The notes under the pieces: model-generated | Told to the model about the DNA's origin: nothing | The model's database searches: none | The model's input: only the letters and a program-made list of their open reading frames with translations | NCBI RefSeq assembly: GCF_000155595.1 | Contig: NZ_DS989904.1 | Span: 2,777,620 to 2,841,619, forward strand | Origin: Synechococcus sp. PCC 7335 | Lineage (GTDB): Bacteria; Cyanobacteriota; Cyanobacteriia; Phormidesmidales; Phormidesmidaceae | Length of the DNA stretch: 64,000 nt | Direction of reading: 5' to 3' | Made by a program: the position numbers and the translations under genes | Shown here: in pieces, positions 44,569-53,905 of the stretch | Numbering within the stretch: the first letter of the stretch is position 1 | Layout: each line of letters begins with the position of its first letter

Positions 44569-45471
44569 ATGAGCTATCAGCCCGTTAGCCTTTCTCAGTC
44601 GCAGATTGAGCAGTTTCAAACAGACGGTTTTTTAATTCTGGAGAATTTTATTCCACCTGATTTTGCGAAGCGCTTAGCCGCTCGGATGGAGCCGCTGTTT
44701 AGAGGAGAGTTTGAAACGGGCATCTATCCTGATGAATGGCACTGGCGGCCAGGACTCAGCCTGCCAGATGTGACAAGAGAAATGTGTAATGCCTGGAAGT
44801 GTGATCGCACGATTGCTAGCCTGGTTCTCTCAGCTGAGATTGGCCGACTGACAGCGACGCTATCGGGCTGGGAAGGTGCGCGTATTGGTCAAGACAGCCT
44901 TTGGATGAAGCCGCCGGGAGCTAAGGCGATCGCCATGCATCAAGACGGTGCATACATCGATTATTTAAGTCTTCCTCAGATGATGACTTGTTGGGTTGCC
45001 TTAGATGACGCTGCTGCTGCCGATGGCACCTTAGTCTATGTCAAAGGATCTCACAAATGGCCACTAGCAGCGGTTGAAGGCGAGTTCCACGCGCCGACCA
45101 AAGATTATCGCTGGGCTATGCTTCAAGCAGCTGAGAATGCTGGCGTTGATGAACCAGAGCTAGTCGTTGTCGAAGTGCCAGCGGGCGGCTGCGCTTTTCA
45201 TCACGGACGCACCTGGCACGGTTTGTGCAAGACCACCCGCACCGAAGGCACATTTCACAGCATTGGACTGCATACGATTCCCTCAAACGCTCAGTTTCAT
45301 CCGACGAATGCAGCAGGCTATATCTATGGCCGTTACAAGCGAGTAGGTAGTACCGAAATGGATGAAACCTTCTTTCCTATCCTTTGGCAAAAAGACGGCT
45401 ACCGTAGCCCCCACTTGGCTGAGTATTGTCCAGATGCATTAGGCTCTTCAGCTTTGAGCTATTCGAAATGA
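44569..45471 (+). CDS. Phytanoyl-CoA dioxygenase (PhyH) family protein
   Basis: The Fe(II)/2-oxoglutarate oxygenase has 300 residues from ATG 44569. The iron triad is visible: H-x-D in AIAMHQDGAYIDYLS and the distal His in GCAFHHGRTWHG. The N-terminus is MSYQPVSLSQSQIEQFQTDG. The ATG with GGAG just upstream is preferred over a GTG 18 nt before. Members hydroxylate lipids, ectoine, or small amines. It sits downstream of operator site 3 and 138 bp upstream of the copper amine oxidase, suggesting a joint pathway on an amine. Substrate unknown. Confidence 0.85.
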   Translation: MSYQPVSLSQSQIEQFQTDGFLILENFIPPDFAKRLAARMEPLFRGEFETGIYPDEWHWRPGLSLPDVTREMCNAWKCDRTIASLVLSAEIGRLTATLSGWEGARIGQDSLWMKPPGAKAIAMHQDGAYIDYLSLPQMMTCWVALDDAAAADGTLVYVKGSHKWPLAAVEGEFHAPTKDYRWAMLQAAENAGVDEPELVVVEVPAGGCAFHHGRTWHGLCKTTRTEGTFHSIGLHTIPSNAQFHPTNAAGYIYGRYKRVGSTEMDETFFPILWQKDGYRSPHLAEYCPDALGSSALSYSK

Positions 45472-45609
45472 GCTATTAAAAAAGGTTGGCGCCTAACAAC
45501 TAGCACCTAACAACTATTGGTCTAAACGACCATCGACGTAAACGATTCTCAAAGTGTCTGAGACTTCAGACTAATCCCCCATAGTCTATATATTTGGAAG
45601 CCGTTTTCT

Positions 45610-47550
45610 ATGACTTTTATCCAGGAAAAGCCTAAGCAAAAGCTGACAACTTTGCCGAGCATAAGCCACCCACTTGAACCGCTAACGCCAGATGAAATTG
45701 AAGCGGCAGTGGCGATTGTTAGAGAGCAAAAGTCTTTGAATGAGAGCGTACGGTTCGCCAGTGTTGCCCTACAAGAGCCCAGCAAAGAGACCGTCCTTAG
45801 CTTCCAACCTGGCGATAGTATTGAGCGCCGAGCTTTTATTGTGCTGCTCAACAACGCTACAGGAAGAACTTACGAGGCTGTTGTTTCCCTCAATGAAGCT
45901 GAGGTGGTTTCCTGGGAGCATATTCCCGGTGTACAGCCGCCGATTATGCTAGATGAATTCGTCGAATGCGAGGCAGCCGTAAAAGCGAGCCCTGAGTTTC
46001 AAGCAGCCATTGCCAAACGCGGTATCACCGATCCTAATCTGGTGATGGTAGATCCTTGGTCAGCAGGTCACTACGGTATAGCGGAAGAAGATGGCGTGCG
46101 CCTTTCACGGGCGCTGTGCTGGGTAAGGGCCAACCCAACCGACCATGGCTACGCGAGGCCCATTGAAGGGGTGATTCCAGTTGTCGATCTGAACAAAATG
46201 GAAGTGATTCGGGTCGAAGATTACGGCGTCGTGCCCCTGCCGCCAAAAGATGGTAACTACACCCCTGAGTATGTCAAGAACTATAGAACAGACATCAAGC
46301 CGTTAGAAATCGTGCAGCCAGAAGGCCCCAGCTTTGAGGTGAATGACCACGAAATTAGCTGGCAGAAATGGAACATTCGTATTGGATTCACGCCGCGCGA
46401 AGGGCTGATTTTGTACAACGTTACGTACCAAGATGGGCAAGAAACGAGACCTATCTTCTACCGAGCTTCTCTCGCTGAGATGACAGTGCCCTATGGTGAT
46501 CCATCCCCTCACCACTATCGTAAAAATGCCTTCGATGTCGGTGAGTACGGTATTGGTTCTTTGGCAAATTCTTTGACGTTAGGCTGTGACTGCTTAGGAG
46601 AGATTTACTACTTCGATGGACATATCACTAACTCTCAGGGCGAAGTGGTCAAGATCGAAAATGCTATCTGCTTGCATGAAGAAGATTTCGGCATCTTGTG
46701 GAAGCATATGGACTGGCGTACAGAACAGACTGAAGTGAGGCGATCGCGCCGCTTGGTGATCTCTTTTATTGCCACCGTAGGTAACTACGAATACGGCTTC
46801 TATTGGTATTTCTACCAAGATGGCACGATCCAATATGAAGTGAAGCTCACAGGCGTTGTCAGTACTGCTGCTATGATGCCGGGCGAAGTACCCAAATACG
46901 GTACGCTCATTGCCCCTCAGCTCAATGCACCGATCCACCAACATATCTTCAACGTTCGCATGGATATGCGGGTAGATGGCGATCGCAACTCTGTCTATGA
47001 AGTCGATATCGTGCCAGAAGAAGAGACGAGCAATCCCTACGGTAATGCTTTTTATGCTAAGTCTACGCTGCTGCCGACAGAGAAAGCTGCTCAGCGATTG
47101 ATAGACCCGATGAAAGGGCGGTATTGGAAGATCGTAAATCCTTCAAAAACAAATGCGATGGGGTATCCCACTGCTTACAAACTAATGCCAGGGGAGAACA
47201 CGCTGCCGATGGCCCGCCCGTCAGCTAGCGTCAGCAAACGAGCAGCCTACATGAGTCAACATCTCTGGGTGACGCCTTTCCACGAAGATGAAAAATATCC
47301 CGCCGGAGACTATCCTAATCAGAACCCAGGTGGTGCAGGATTGCCGCATTGGACCCAAAGCGATCGCGTCGTAGAAGATACCGACCTCGTCGTGTGGTAC
47401 ACCTTTGCGCATAGCCACTCACCTCGCGCAGAAGACTGGCCCGTCATGCCGGTCGCAACTATTGGCTTTATGCTCAAGCCGCTTAATTTCTTTGATGAAA
47501 ATCCAGCCAATGATGTACCGCCCTCTCCTGCCAAGGCTTGCTGTCAGTAG
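45610..47550 (+). CDS. Copper-containing primary amine oxidase
   Basis: The 646-residue quinoprotein oxidises primary amines to aldehyde, ammonia and H2O2. The TPQ-forming motif is NYEY (Tyr393), the catalytic base lies in VPYGDPSPHHY (Asp297), and copper His are in the HQHIF stretch (about 443-445) and near SHSPRAEDWPVMP (about 615). No signal peptide is visible, so it is likely cytosolic. The length fits bacterial AGAO-type enzymes. It follows the PhyH gene and precedes amt on the same strand, and the released ammonium suits that neighbour. Possible substrates include methylamine, phenethylamine or histamine. Confidence 0.9.
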   Translation: MTFIQEKPKQKLTTLPSISHPLEPLTPDEIEAAVAIVREQKSLNESVRFASVALQEPSKETVLSFQPGDSIERRAFIVLLNNATGRTYEAVVSLNEAEVVSWEHIPGVQPPIMLDEFVECEAAVKASPEFQAAIAKRGITDPNLVMVDPWSAGHYGIAEEDGVRLSRALCWVRANPTDHGYARPIEGVIPVVDLNKMEVIRVEDYGVVPLPPKDGNYTPEYVKNYRTDIKPLEIVQPEGPSFEVNDHEISWQKWNIRIGFTPREGLILYNVTYQDGQETRPIFYRASLAEMTVPYGDPSPHHYRKNAFDVGEYGIGSLANSLTLGCDCLGEIYYFDGHITNSQGEVVKIENAICLHEEDFGILWKHMDWRTEQTEVRRSRRLVISFIATVGNYEYGFYWYFYQDGTIQYEVKLTGVVSTAAMMPGEVPKYGTLIAPQLNAPIHQHIFNVRMDMRVDGDRNSVYEVDIVPEEETSNPYGNAFYAKSTLLPTEKAAQRLIDPMKGRYWKIVNPSKTNAMGYPTAYKLMPGENTLPMARPSASVSKRAAYMSQHLWVTPFHEDEKYPAGDYPNQNPGGAGLPHWTQSDRVVEDTDLVVWYTFAHSHSPRAEDWPVMPVATIGFMLKPLNFFDENPANDVPPSPAKACCQ

Positions 47551-47927
47551 CTTGTTGTGATCTTAGTAGTGGAACTCAGCTGCATACAAAAGTATCGCGA
47601 TCACAAGATAAAAGTCTTTCAGTATTGATCACTACAATTCGTAGGGAACTGACATTGCATACTCTTGTCATAACAAGCTTTCTAAGGCTGAGCCTGAAGT
47701 CAGTATCTTTCTAACTTCGCATCGGCTACTGGTAATGCGGTAGAAAGTGGTTCCCCTTGTCGAAGCGCGAAGTGCGATCTTCGAATTCTTGTTACCGACC
47801 ACTATTCCCAAACGCATATTGTTCCTAGTTTTCCTCTAGGTTCTCTTTAGCTAACGCCTTCTTCTAATCATTTCTCAGCTCGACTTAGCTCGATAACCCT
47901 AGTCAATCCTATGATGCAGAGCGCTTT
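47551..47927. other. Promoter region of amt (377 bp)
   Basis: No ORF. It contains the operator at 47664-47677; no NtcA consensus was found by eye. Confidence 0.5.
47664..47677. promoter_or_regulatory. Palindromic operator, candidate GntR/HutC site 4
   Basis: CTTGTCATAACAAG, one change from site 1 and the reverse complement of the core of site 2. It lies 251 bp before the amt ATG. Confidence 0.75.
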
Positions 47928-49328
47928 ATGACTCCTGAATCGCAAGAATTTCTGGCAACGTTCGTATCGGAATCCTATTATTATTGGGCTTCCGTATTTA
48001 TGCTCCTTATCCACGTTGGCTTTCTCGCTTACGAAGGGGGAGCCTCGCGTGCAAAGAATGTCTTGGCCACGATGGTCAAGAACCTATTAACCCTATCAAT
48101 TATTGGTCTAACATTCTTCTTCTTTGGCTGGTGGGTGTATAACGCTTTCCCTCTGTTTCCGCTGCAGGGGGGCATCGTCGGACCTTGGACAGACCCTAAT
48201 TCCGAAGGCGTTGTCGGTGAAGTCTTAGGCTTAGTTCAAGCTTCCTATCCATGGTCGCCTGCACTCGGTCCCAATGTCGCCGACAACCTCACAGGCGTTT
48301 TCTGGTTCGCGTTCTCACTCTTTGCAATGACGACGGCCTCTATCCTTTCAGGCGCAGTCATCGAGCGAATAAAAGTGGGCGCTTATGCGATTCTAGCAGT
48401 CGTTCTAGGCTCTTTCACTTGGGTTGTTGCAGCAGCTTGGGGATGGAATCCATATGGTTGGTTCTTAACTCAGTTTGGCTATCATGACTTTGGCTGTTCG
48501 GCTGTCTTGCATGGTGTCGCAGGCTTTTTCGCGTTGGGCGTTCTCATCAACCTTGGTCCTCGCATTGGTAAGTTCGACAGCACCGGCAGACCCAGAGCCA
48601 TCTTGCCCCACAACCTACCGTTGACAATGGTAGGGCTGATGCTAATTTTCGTAGGGTTTTATGCTTTTCTCGCCGCCTGTGTGATTTTCGTACCTGGACA
48701 AGCCGTAGAAATCACAATCTACGGCACACCGATGACGCTAGCTTCTATAGGCGTCAACACAACCCTAGCTCTGTGCTCGGGTATCGTTGGTGCGTACATT
48801 TCCTCTAAAGCAGACCCGTTCTACACTATTTCTGGTGGTCTCGCAGGTATCATCTCCGTAGGTGCGGGTTTAGACCTCTACAGTCCACCAATTGTCATCT
48901 TGATTGCGTTCATTGGTGCTTACACTATGCCTTTTGTCGGTAACGCCGTAGAAAAAGCCGGCATCGACGATGCGGTAGGCGCCTTTGCAGTGCATGGCTA
49001 TTGCGGCGTAATCGGGGCGATGGCAGTAGGCGTTATGGCAACAGGCTATCCACAAGGAGAAGGCATCCCGCTGACTGGTTTTATCGGACAGTTAGTCGGT
49101 ACGCTCGTATGCACGGTTATTCTAGGGTTTATTCCTGGGTACGGTGTGAGTTTTGTTCTGAAAAAGTTAGGTATGCTACGGGTTCCCCGTGAAGAAGAAA
49201 TTGGTGGTTTGGATCTATCGGAATTTGGCTTAGAAGGCTACCCTGAGTATCCCATCATCACTGAGGAGAATGCTGGCGGGGGAGCTGCTGCCGTTCCAGT
49301 TTCACAGACAAGCATTCCGACGTTGTAA
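47928..49328 (+). CDS. amt: Ammonium transporter (Amt family)
   Basis: The 466-residue membrane protein has about 11 hydrophobic helices. The conserved binding Asp is in the HDFGCSAVLHGVAG stretch, with the first pore His following as in the family pattern DxxxxxxxH, and the second pore His is in AVHGYCGVIGAM. It is more divergent than the usual cyanobacterial Amt1 (start MTPESQEFLATFVSESYYY, no clear signal), so it may be a secondary paralogue. It is under operator site 4 and not visibly NtcA-controlled. It forms an operon with the small membrane protein 21 bp downstream. Confidence 0.88.
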   Translation: MTPESQEFLATFVSESYYYWASVFMLLIHVGFLAYEGGASRAKNVLATMVKNLLTLSIIGLTFFFFGWWVYNAFPLFPLQGGIVGPWTDPNSEGVVGEVLGLVQASYPWSPALGPNVADNLTGVFWFAFSLFAMTTASILSGAVIERIKVGAYAILAVVLGSFTWVVAAAWGWNPYGWFLTQFGYHDFGCSAVLHGVAGFFALGVLINLGPRIGKFDSTGRPRAILPHNLPLTMVGLMLIFVGFYAFLAACVIFVPGQAVEITIYGTPMTLASIGVNTTLALCSGIVGAYISSKADPFYTISGGLAGIISVGAGLDLYSPPIVILIAFIGAYTMPFVGNAVEKAGIDDAVGAFAVHGYCGVIGAMAVGVMATGYPQGEGIPLTGFIGQLVGTLVCTVILGFIPGYGVSFVLKKLGMLRVPREEEIGGLDLSEFGLEGYPEYPIITEENAGGGAAAVPVSQTSIPTL

Positions 49329-49349
49329 GGTTTCTAAGGGAGTTTAAAG

Positions 49350-49820
49350 ATGTCCAGCCCATTCTCTACTATTGAAGACTTTAATAGTGCCATTGACGGC
49401 CCAACAGAGGGCGCTATCTACACCTTTGCCAACAGCCCTACGATCAACATCATTGCGTTGCTGCTAGCTGTTGGTATCTTTATCTGGTTCATTGTTAGCA
49501 CGTACATCACTCACACCAAACCTTCTCGTGTCGACAAGTCGATGAATCACCTCAGTTCACTTATCGTTGTTGGGCTACTTTCTCTAGTGACGCTGAACCA
49601 ATGGCAGCCGAAGCAGTCACCTACTATCGCTCAAAGGAGATTGCAGGACACCAGTCGCAGCAGCGTTCAAGCAGAAGCGCCATCGAAGTACACTCGCTCC
49701 GGCTCACAGCGGCTACCTATAGGACTTCTAGGCATGGTAAGTCTTGGATTCCCCTCCTTTAGTCGCCTAAGAAATCGGCGAAGATCTAGTTCCTCTAGTA
49801 GGTATAGAACCAGACGCTAG
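49350..49820 (+). CDS. Small membrane protein downstream of amt, unknown
   Basis: A 156-residue protein with one clear membrane helix (residues about 32-52, INIIALLLAVGIFIWFIVS), a second shorter hydrophobic stretch (about 68-80), and a basic C-terminus rich in Arg/Ser (RNRRRSSSSSRYRTRR). AAGGGAG lies about 9 nt upstream of the ATG, 21 nt from the amt stop, so it is co-expressed. No family is recognised. It may assemble with or regulate the permease in place of a GlnK-type partner, which is absent here. Confidence 0.65.
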   Translation: MSSPFSTIEDFNSAIDGPTEGAIYTFANSPTINIIALLLAVGIFIWFIVSTYITHTKPSRVDKSMNHLSSLIVVGLLSLVTLNQWQPKQSPTIAQRRLQDTSRSSVQAEAPSKYTRSGSQRLPIGLLGMVSLGFPSFSRLRNRRRSSSSSRYRTRR

Positions 49821-50380
49821 CCTTTGAGGAGCGTTAAGAGCGTTAAGTAGGACAACAGATCGTGGCTAAAGCCGTTCATTAAACTAGCTAATCTCGCTCT
49901 GATTTACCAGATTGATGTTTATCCTTTGGACCATTGATTAAACTGGCAGCATGCTGAGCTTAAGGCTCAGCGCTAAACGTAATCACAGAGCTTCTACTCA
50001 GCAAAGCGTAAACGCCGTAGATAAGAATGTGGCCTAATGCGGCCTACTTATAGACAAATTTTTAGCGCAGCGATCAGGCGATCGCTGCGCTAAATGCATA
50101 GGAAGCTTTTCGTAAGCCAACTGGAACCAGATAAGGTGAATGCTTCTATAAATGCAGCGGCACTGGATCGTGGCTTCGATAGATATCACATCAAGTTTGG
50201 TAAGACATAGCTCATTTAATTCGCTTATGTGGATGGTCAAGGATTGCAAATTGATAAAAATGCTCCCTAAAACTCGAGGATAAAGGTACTAGAAAGAGAA
50301 GTGGTTACCTGTGAGATTTTCTTCCTCAATAGCGTCTTTGTGTCTGCAAGCACTTAGCTTGCCATAGAGGAAGCGATCGA

Positions 50381-50500
50381 AGACTGACAGAAACCAGTAC
50401 AGGGTGAGGGGTTAGCTTTACCCGCAGCGATGAGACCTCATGTCGTCGTATGGTACGAGGGAACGCCTACTGGGACAAAGTAAGAATGTATCCCTGCTTT
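50381..50500. repeat. Dispersed structured repeat, copy C (divergent)
   Basis: Shares the 3' block of copies A and B: GCAGCGATGAGA, then TGTCGTCGTATGG, then GGGAACGCCTACTGGGACA. Its 5' part (CTGACAGAAACCAGTACAGG) resembles a stretch of group II intron domain I, a weak hint about origin. Confidence 0.5.
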
Positions 50501-50990
50501 GCTATCCCCTTAATGGAAATGTTTTTGTAAAGAAGTGAAATTAGTTGAAACCACGCTGTTAAAGCTAGCGGAATATGGGTAGGTTTAGAGCGCTGTGCTC
50601 TCTCTCTTCATGAGTTAAACGATTTACCATATGATTCACTTAATTACTCCACAGATTGCAACAAAGAATGATTAATTACTGTAGGCATAAACACTGATGT
50701 CTCTGGCGCTCGAATGGAAGCGGCTCTTTCTAAGAGGCTATTGCTGCAAGGCTTGTATAACGACTCTATTTGGTCTATCAAGCGAGATGTATCAGGCTGC
50801 TTGAGTAGTAACTACATGAATATAAAGATGATAAGTATAGAGATAGAAGTGTTATGTACAATGCTCGGTCAAGAGTGATCAGTTTGTTACACTCGCTTCT
50901 GTCTAAGATGCATCTCATACAACTGCTGATCAACAAACCAATTCTTGACCATCTAAACAAAGAAGGTTGCCTCATCAGTTTGTTACTTGC

Positions 50991-51027
50991 CAGTGTCTGC
51001 TTACTCAGAATGAGTAAGCAGACACTG
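50991..51027. repeat. Perfect inverted repeat, 17-bp arms, 3-nt loop
   Basis: CAGTGTCTGCTTACTCA and TGAGTAAGCAGACACTG flank GAA. No T-run follows. A partial direct repeat of CAGTTTGTTAC lies just before it. Confidence 0.85.
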
Positions 51028-51156
51028 ATAGAAACTCTTTGACTTCCTGCAAGGACTTGTTTCTATAGTCATGTGGCCTCACGACTGCAGAGTTACTTTG
51101 CAGTCTCCGTTCTGCGATATCGGCCGCTGACCAAAGTGAGCTGAACGGAGACCCAG

Positions 51157-51204
51157 TCAATACCTATCTGCTTCACGCTATCAATACCTATCTGCTTCAC
51201 GCTA
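51157..51204. repeat. 24-bp exact tandem duplication
   Basis: The 24-bp unit beginning TCAATACCTATC and ending TTCACGCTA occurs twice head to tail without a mismatch, about 90 bp before the FG-GAP gene start. Recent slippage is likely. Confidence 0.9.
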
Positions 51205-51295
51205 GTAGAAGGGTAACCCCTGCTTTCGTAACTTAGTTCCAACAGATTCCTGAAAATTACCAATACAATGCTCTCCCATTATGAAATAGAACAAT

Positions 51296-53674
51296 ATGAA
51301 TTTTCTAGCGAAGTTTGATTTGGCTGCCCTTAATGGCAGCAACGGCTTTTCCCTCAATGGTATTGATGAGCGTGACTTTTCTGGCCGTTCGGTCAGCGGT
51401 GTAGGCGATATCAACGGCGATGGTATTGATGATCTAATTATTGGCGCACGAGACGCTGCCCCAAACGACAGCAGCTATGCAGGGGAGAGCTATGTCGTTT
51501 TTGGCGGTAGAGGAGTGGGTAGAAGTGGCCGCTTTGAACTCTCTGGTCTTGATGGAACTAATGGCTTCGTTCTTAAAGGCATCGATGCCTTTGACCGTTC
51601 CGGTTGGTCGGTAAGTAGTGCGAGAGACATCAACGGCGATGGCATCGACGATTTGCTCATTGGTGCCCCGTCTGCTAGTCCTAATGGGCCTAGTTCTGGG
51701 GAGAGCTATGTCATCTTCGGTGGTGAGAGCGTCGGCAGCAACGGCAGCTTTGAACTCTCTAGTCTCGATGGTCGCAATGGGTTTGTTCTTAATGGCATTG
51801 ATGAGCATGACTTTTCTGGCCGTTCGGTCAGCGGTGCAGGAGACATCAACGGCGATGGTATTGATGATCTGATTATTGGGGCACAAGGAGCCAATCCAAA
51901 TCGCAACGAAAAAGCAGGCGAGAGCTACGTCGTTTTTGGCGGTAGAGGAGTTGGTAGCGGTGGCCGCTTTGAACTCTCTGATCTTGATGGAACTAATGGC
52001 TTCGTTCTTAAAGGCATCGATGCCTTTGACCGTTCCGGTTGGTCGGTAAGTAGTGCGAGAGACATCAACGGCGATGGCATCGACGATTTGCTCATTGGTG
52101 CCCCGTCTGCTAGTCCTAATGGGCCTAGTTCTGGGGAGAGCTATGTCATCTTTGGTGGTGAGAGTGTCGGCAGCAACGGCAGCTTTGAACTCTCTAGTCT
52201 CGATGGTAGCAACGGGTTTGTCCTCAATGGCGTTGATGCTCGTGATGCTTTGGGTGATTCCGTTAGCGGTACAGGAGACATCAACGGCGATGGTATTGAT
52301 GATCTGATTGTTGGCGCGCCTGATGCTGACCCCGACGGCCCTAGTTCTGGAGAGAGCTATGTTGTCTTTGGTGGTGAGAGCGTCGGCAGCAGCGGCCGCT
52401 TTGAACTCTCTAGCCTTGATGGAACTAATGGCTTCGTTCTTAAAGGCATCGATGCTCATGATGCTTTGGGTCATTCCGTTAGCGGTGCAGGAGACATCAA
52501 CGGCGATGGCATCGATGATCTAGTTATTGGCGCGCCTGGCGCTTCTCCTAACGGTAAGGACCGCGCGGGCGAGAGCTATGTCGTCTTTGGTAATGAGAGC
52601 GTCGGTAGCAGGGGCCGCTTTGAACTCTCTAGCCTCGATGGTCGCAATGGGTTTGTTCTTAATGGCATTGATACTACCGATATCTCAGGTGGTTCGGTGA
52701 ACAAGGTAGGGGACGTGAATGGCGATGGCATCGACGATCTGATTATCGGCGCACTCTCTGTAGACTCCAACGGGAATAGCTATGCAGGCGAGAGCTATGT
52801 TGTCTTTGGCCGTACGGTGACCGACAACACTATAATTGCCGTTGATGACGTTGTTAATACCAATAAGGACAGCATTCTCGGTGGTAATGTCCTGTCCAAC
52901 GATAGCCCTCTCAATAGCGATACCCTTGCTATCGCAGCAGTCAACGGTAAAGCAACTGATGTGGGTAATAGCGTGACTTTGGCTTCGGGTGCACTACTTA
53001 CCCTCAACCTTGATGGTCGCTTTACCTACGATCCTAACGGACAATTTGAAGCCTTTAGCCTAGCTGATGTAGCTACCGATAGCTTTGACTACACCCTCAG
53101 TGATGGTCGTAAAAGCAGTATTGCCACTGTAACGGTCTCTATTACTGGAATCAGCGACGTGCCCAAAGATATCCTCCTTGGCACCGACAGCAATGATAAT
53201 CTCACCGGCGGTGAGGGCAGAGATACTCTCTCTGGTCTATCTAGCAGCGATTTTCTCGACGGCAGCGAAGGTGATGATGTCCTCTTTGGTGGTCAAGGCT
53301 ACGATACTCTCATCGGCGGCAACGGCAGGGACTTCCTAGATGGTGGCAACGGTAAGGACCTCTTAGTGGGTGGAACCGGTAACGACACTCTGATCGGTGG
53401 AGTCGGTAACGACACCCTTATTGGTGGTCAAGGCAATGATGTTCTCACAGGTGGAAGTGGCAGAGATACCTTTGTCTTAGCGCTTGGGGAGGGGAGCGAT
53501 CTAATTACTGATTTTGGTGACCAGGATCTGATTGGATTGTCAGGAGGATTGGGCGTCGGTGAGCTTACCTTTTCTGGTAATAATATACTCGTCACCAATA
53601 CCAACGAGGTCTTAGCTACTGTTACAGATATAGATATGGCTAGCTTGAAGAACAGTCAGTTTGTATTGCTCTAA
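51296..53674 (+). CDS. FG-GAP repeat protein with VCBS-like domain and RTX calcium-binding repeats
   Basis: The 792-residue protein has seven FG-GAP/integrin-type repeats (residues 1-500, each with [15 protein letters not shown]), a cadherin/VCBS-like module (about 508-620: [20 protein letters not shown]), nine-residue RTX repeats (about 630-720: [20 protein letters not shown]) and a C-terminal tail typical of type I secreted RTX proteins. There is no N-terminal signal, as expected for type I export. It is probably a secreted calcium-dependent adhesin or S-layer-like protein. Repeats are nearly identical at DNA level: about 240 bp from 51527 recur from 51962 with few changes, suggesting recent duplication. 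No secretion genes adjoin. Confidence 0.88.
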   Translation: MNFLAKFDLAALNGSNGFSLNGIDERDFSGRSVSGVGDINGDGIDDLIIGARDAAPNDSSYAGESYVVFGGRGVGRSGRFELSGLDGTNGFVLKGIDAFDRSGWSVSSARDINGDGIDDLLIGAPSASPNGPSSGESYVIFGGESVGSNGSFELSSLDGRNGFVLNGIDEHDFSGRSVSGAGDINGDGIDDLIIGAQGANPNRNEKAGESYVVFGGRGVGSGGRFELSDLDGTNGFVLKGIDAFDRSGWSVSSARDINGDGIDDLLIGAPSASPNGPSSGESYVIFGGESVGSNGSFELSSLDGSNGFVLNGVDARDALGDSVSGTGDINGDGIDDLIVGAPDADPDGPSSGESYVVFGGESVGSSGRFELSSLDGTNGFVLKGIDAHDALGHSVSGAGDINGDGIDDLVIGAPGASPNGKDRAGESYVVFGNESVGSRGRFELSSLDGRNGFVLNGIDTTDISGGSVNKVGDVNGDGIDDLIIGALSVDSNGNSYAGESYVVFGRTVTDNTIIAVDDVVNTNKDSILGGNVLSNDSPLNSDTLAIAAVNGKATDVGNSVTLASGALLTLNLDGRFTYDPNGQFEAFSLADVATDSFDYTLSDGRKSSIATVTVSITGISDVPKDILLGTDSNDNLTGGEGRDTLSGLSSSDFLDGSEGDDVLFGGQGYDTLIGGNGRDFLDGGNGKDLLVGGTGNDTLIGGVGNDTLIGGQGNDVLTGGSGRDTFVLALGEGSDLITDFGDQDLIGLSGGLGVGELTFSGNNILVTNTNEVLATVTDIDMASLKNSQFVLL

Positions 53675-53905
53675 ATACCTTTGAACATTATCGTTTGTGG
53701 AATAGAGTGTCTTCGGTAGGTAGTACTAGAAGGTTCCTTTCGTATCTCTCTACCAGCTAATGATAGGTATAGGCGCTGCTAATTCTGTAAATGATGCAAA
53801 TTTCGGAACCTCTAGCTTGTTTAGCTTAACAAATTGACTCGCTTTTGATTTAGCAACGCCTTGCTAAAGGGTTTTACGGATCGGCAGACTAGAGATGAAG
53901 CTTTT

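Larger units (their letters stand above)
49821..51295. other. Non-coding, repeat-rich region of about 1.5 kb
   Basis: No credible gene. It contains repeat copy C (50381-50500), a perfect hairpin (50991-51027) and a 24-bp tandem duplication (51157-51204). Short frames here have no family resemblance. Confidence 0.6.

Noticed and set aside
51434..52474. Long minus-strand open frame (346 codons) under the FG-GAP gene
   Set aside because: It is an antisense shadow of the repetitive coding sequence; its own repeats mirror the [10 protein letters not shown] units and it has no family resemblance.
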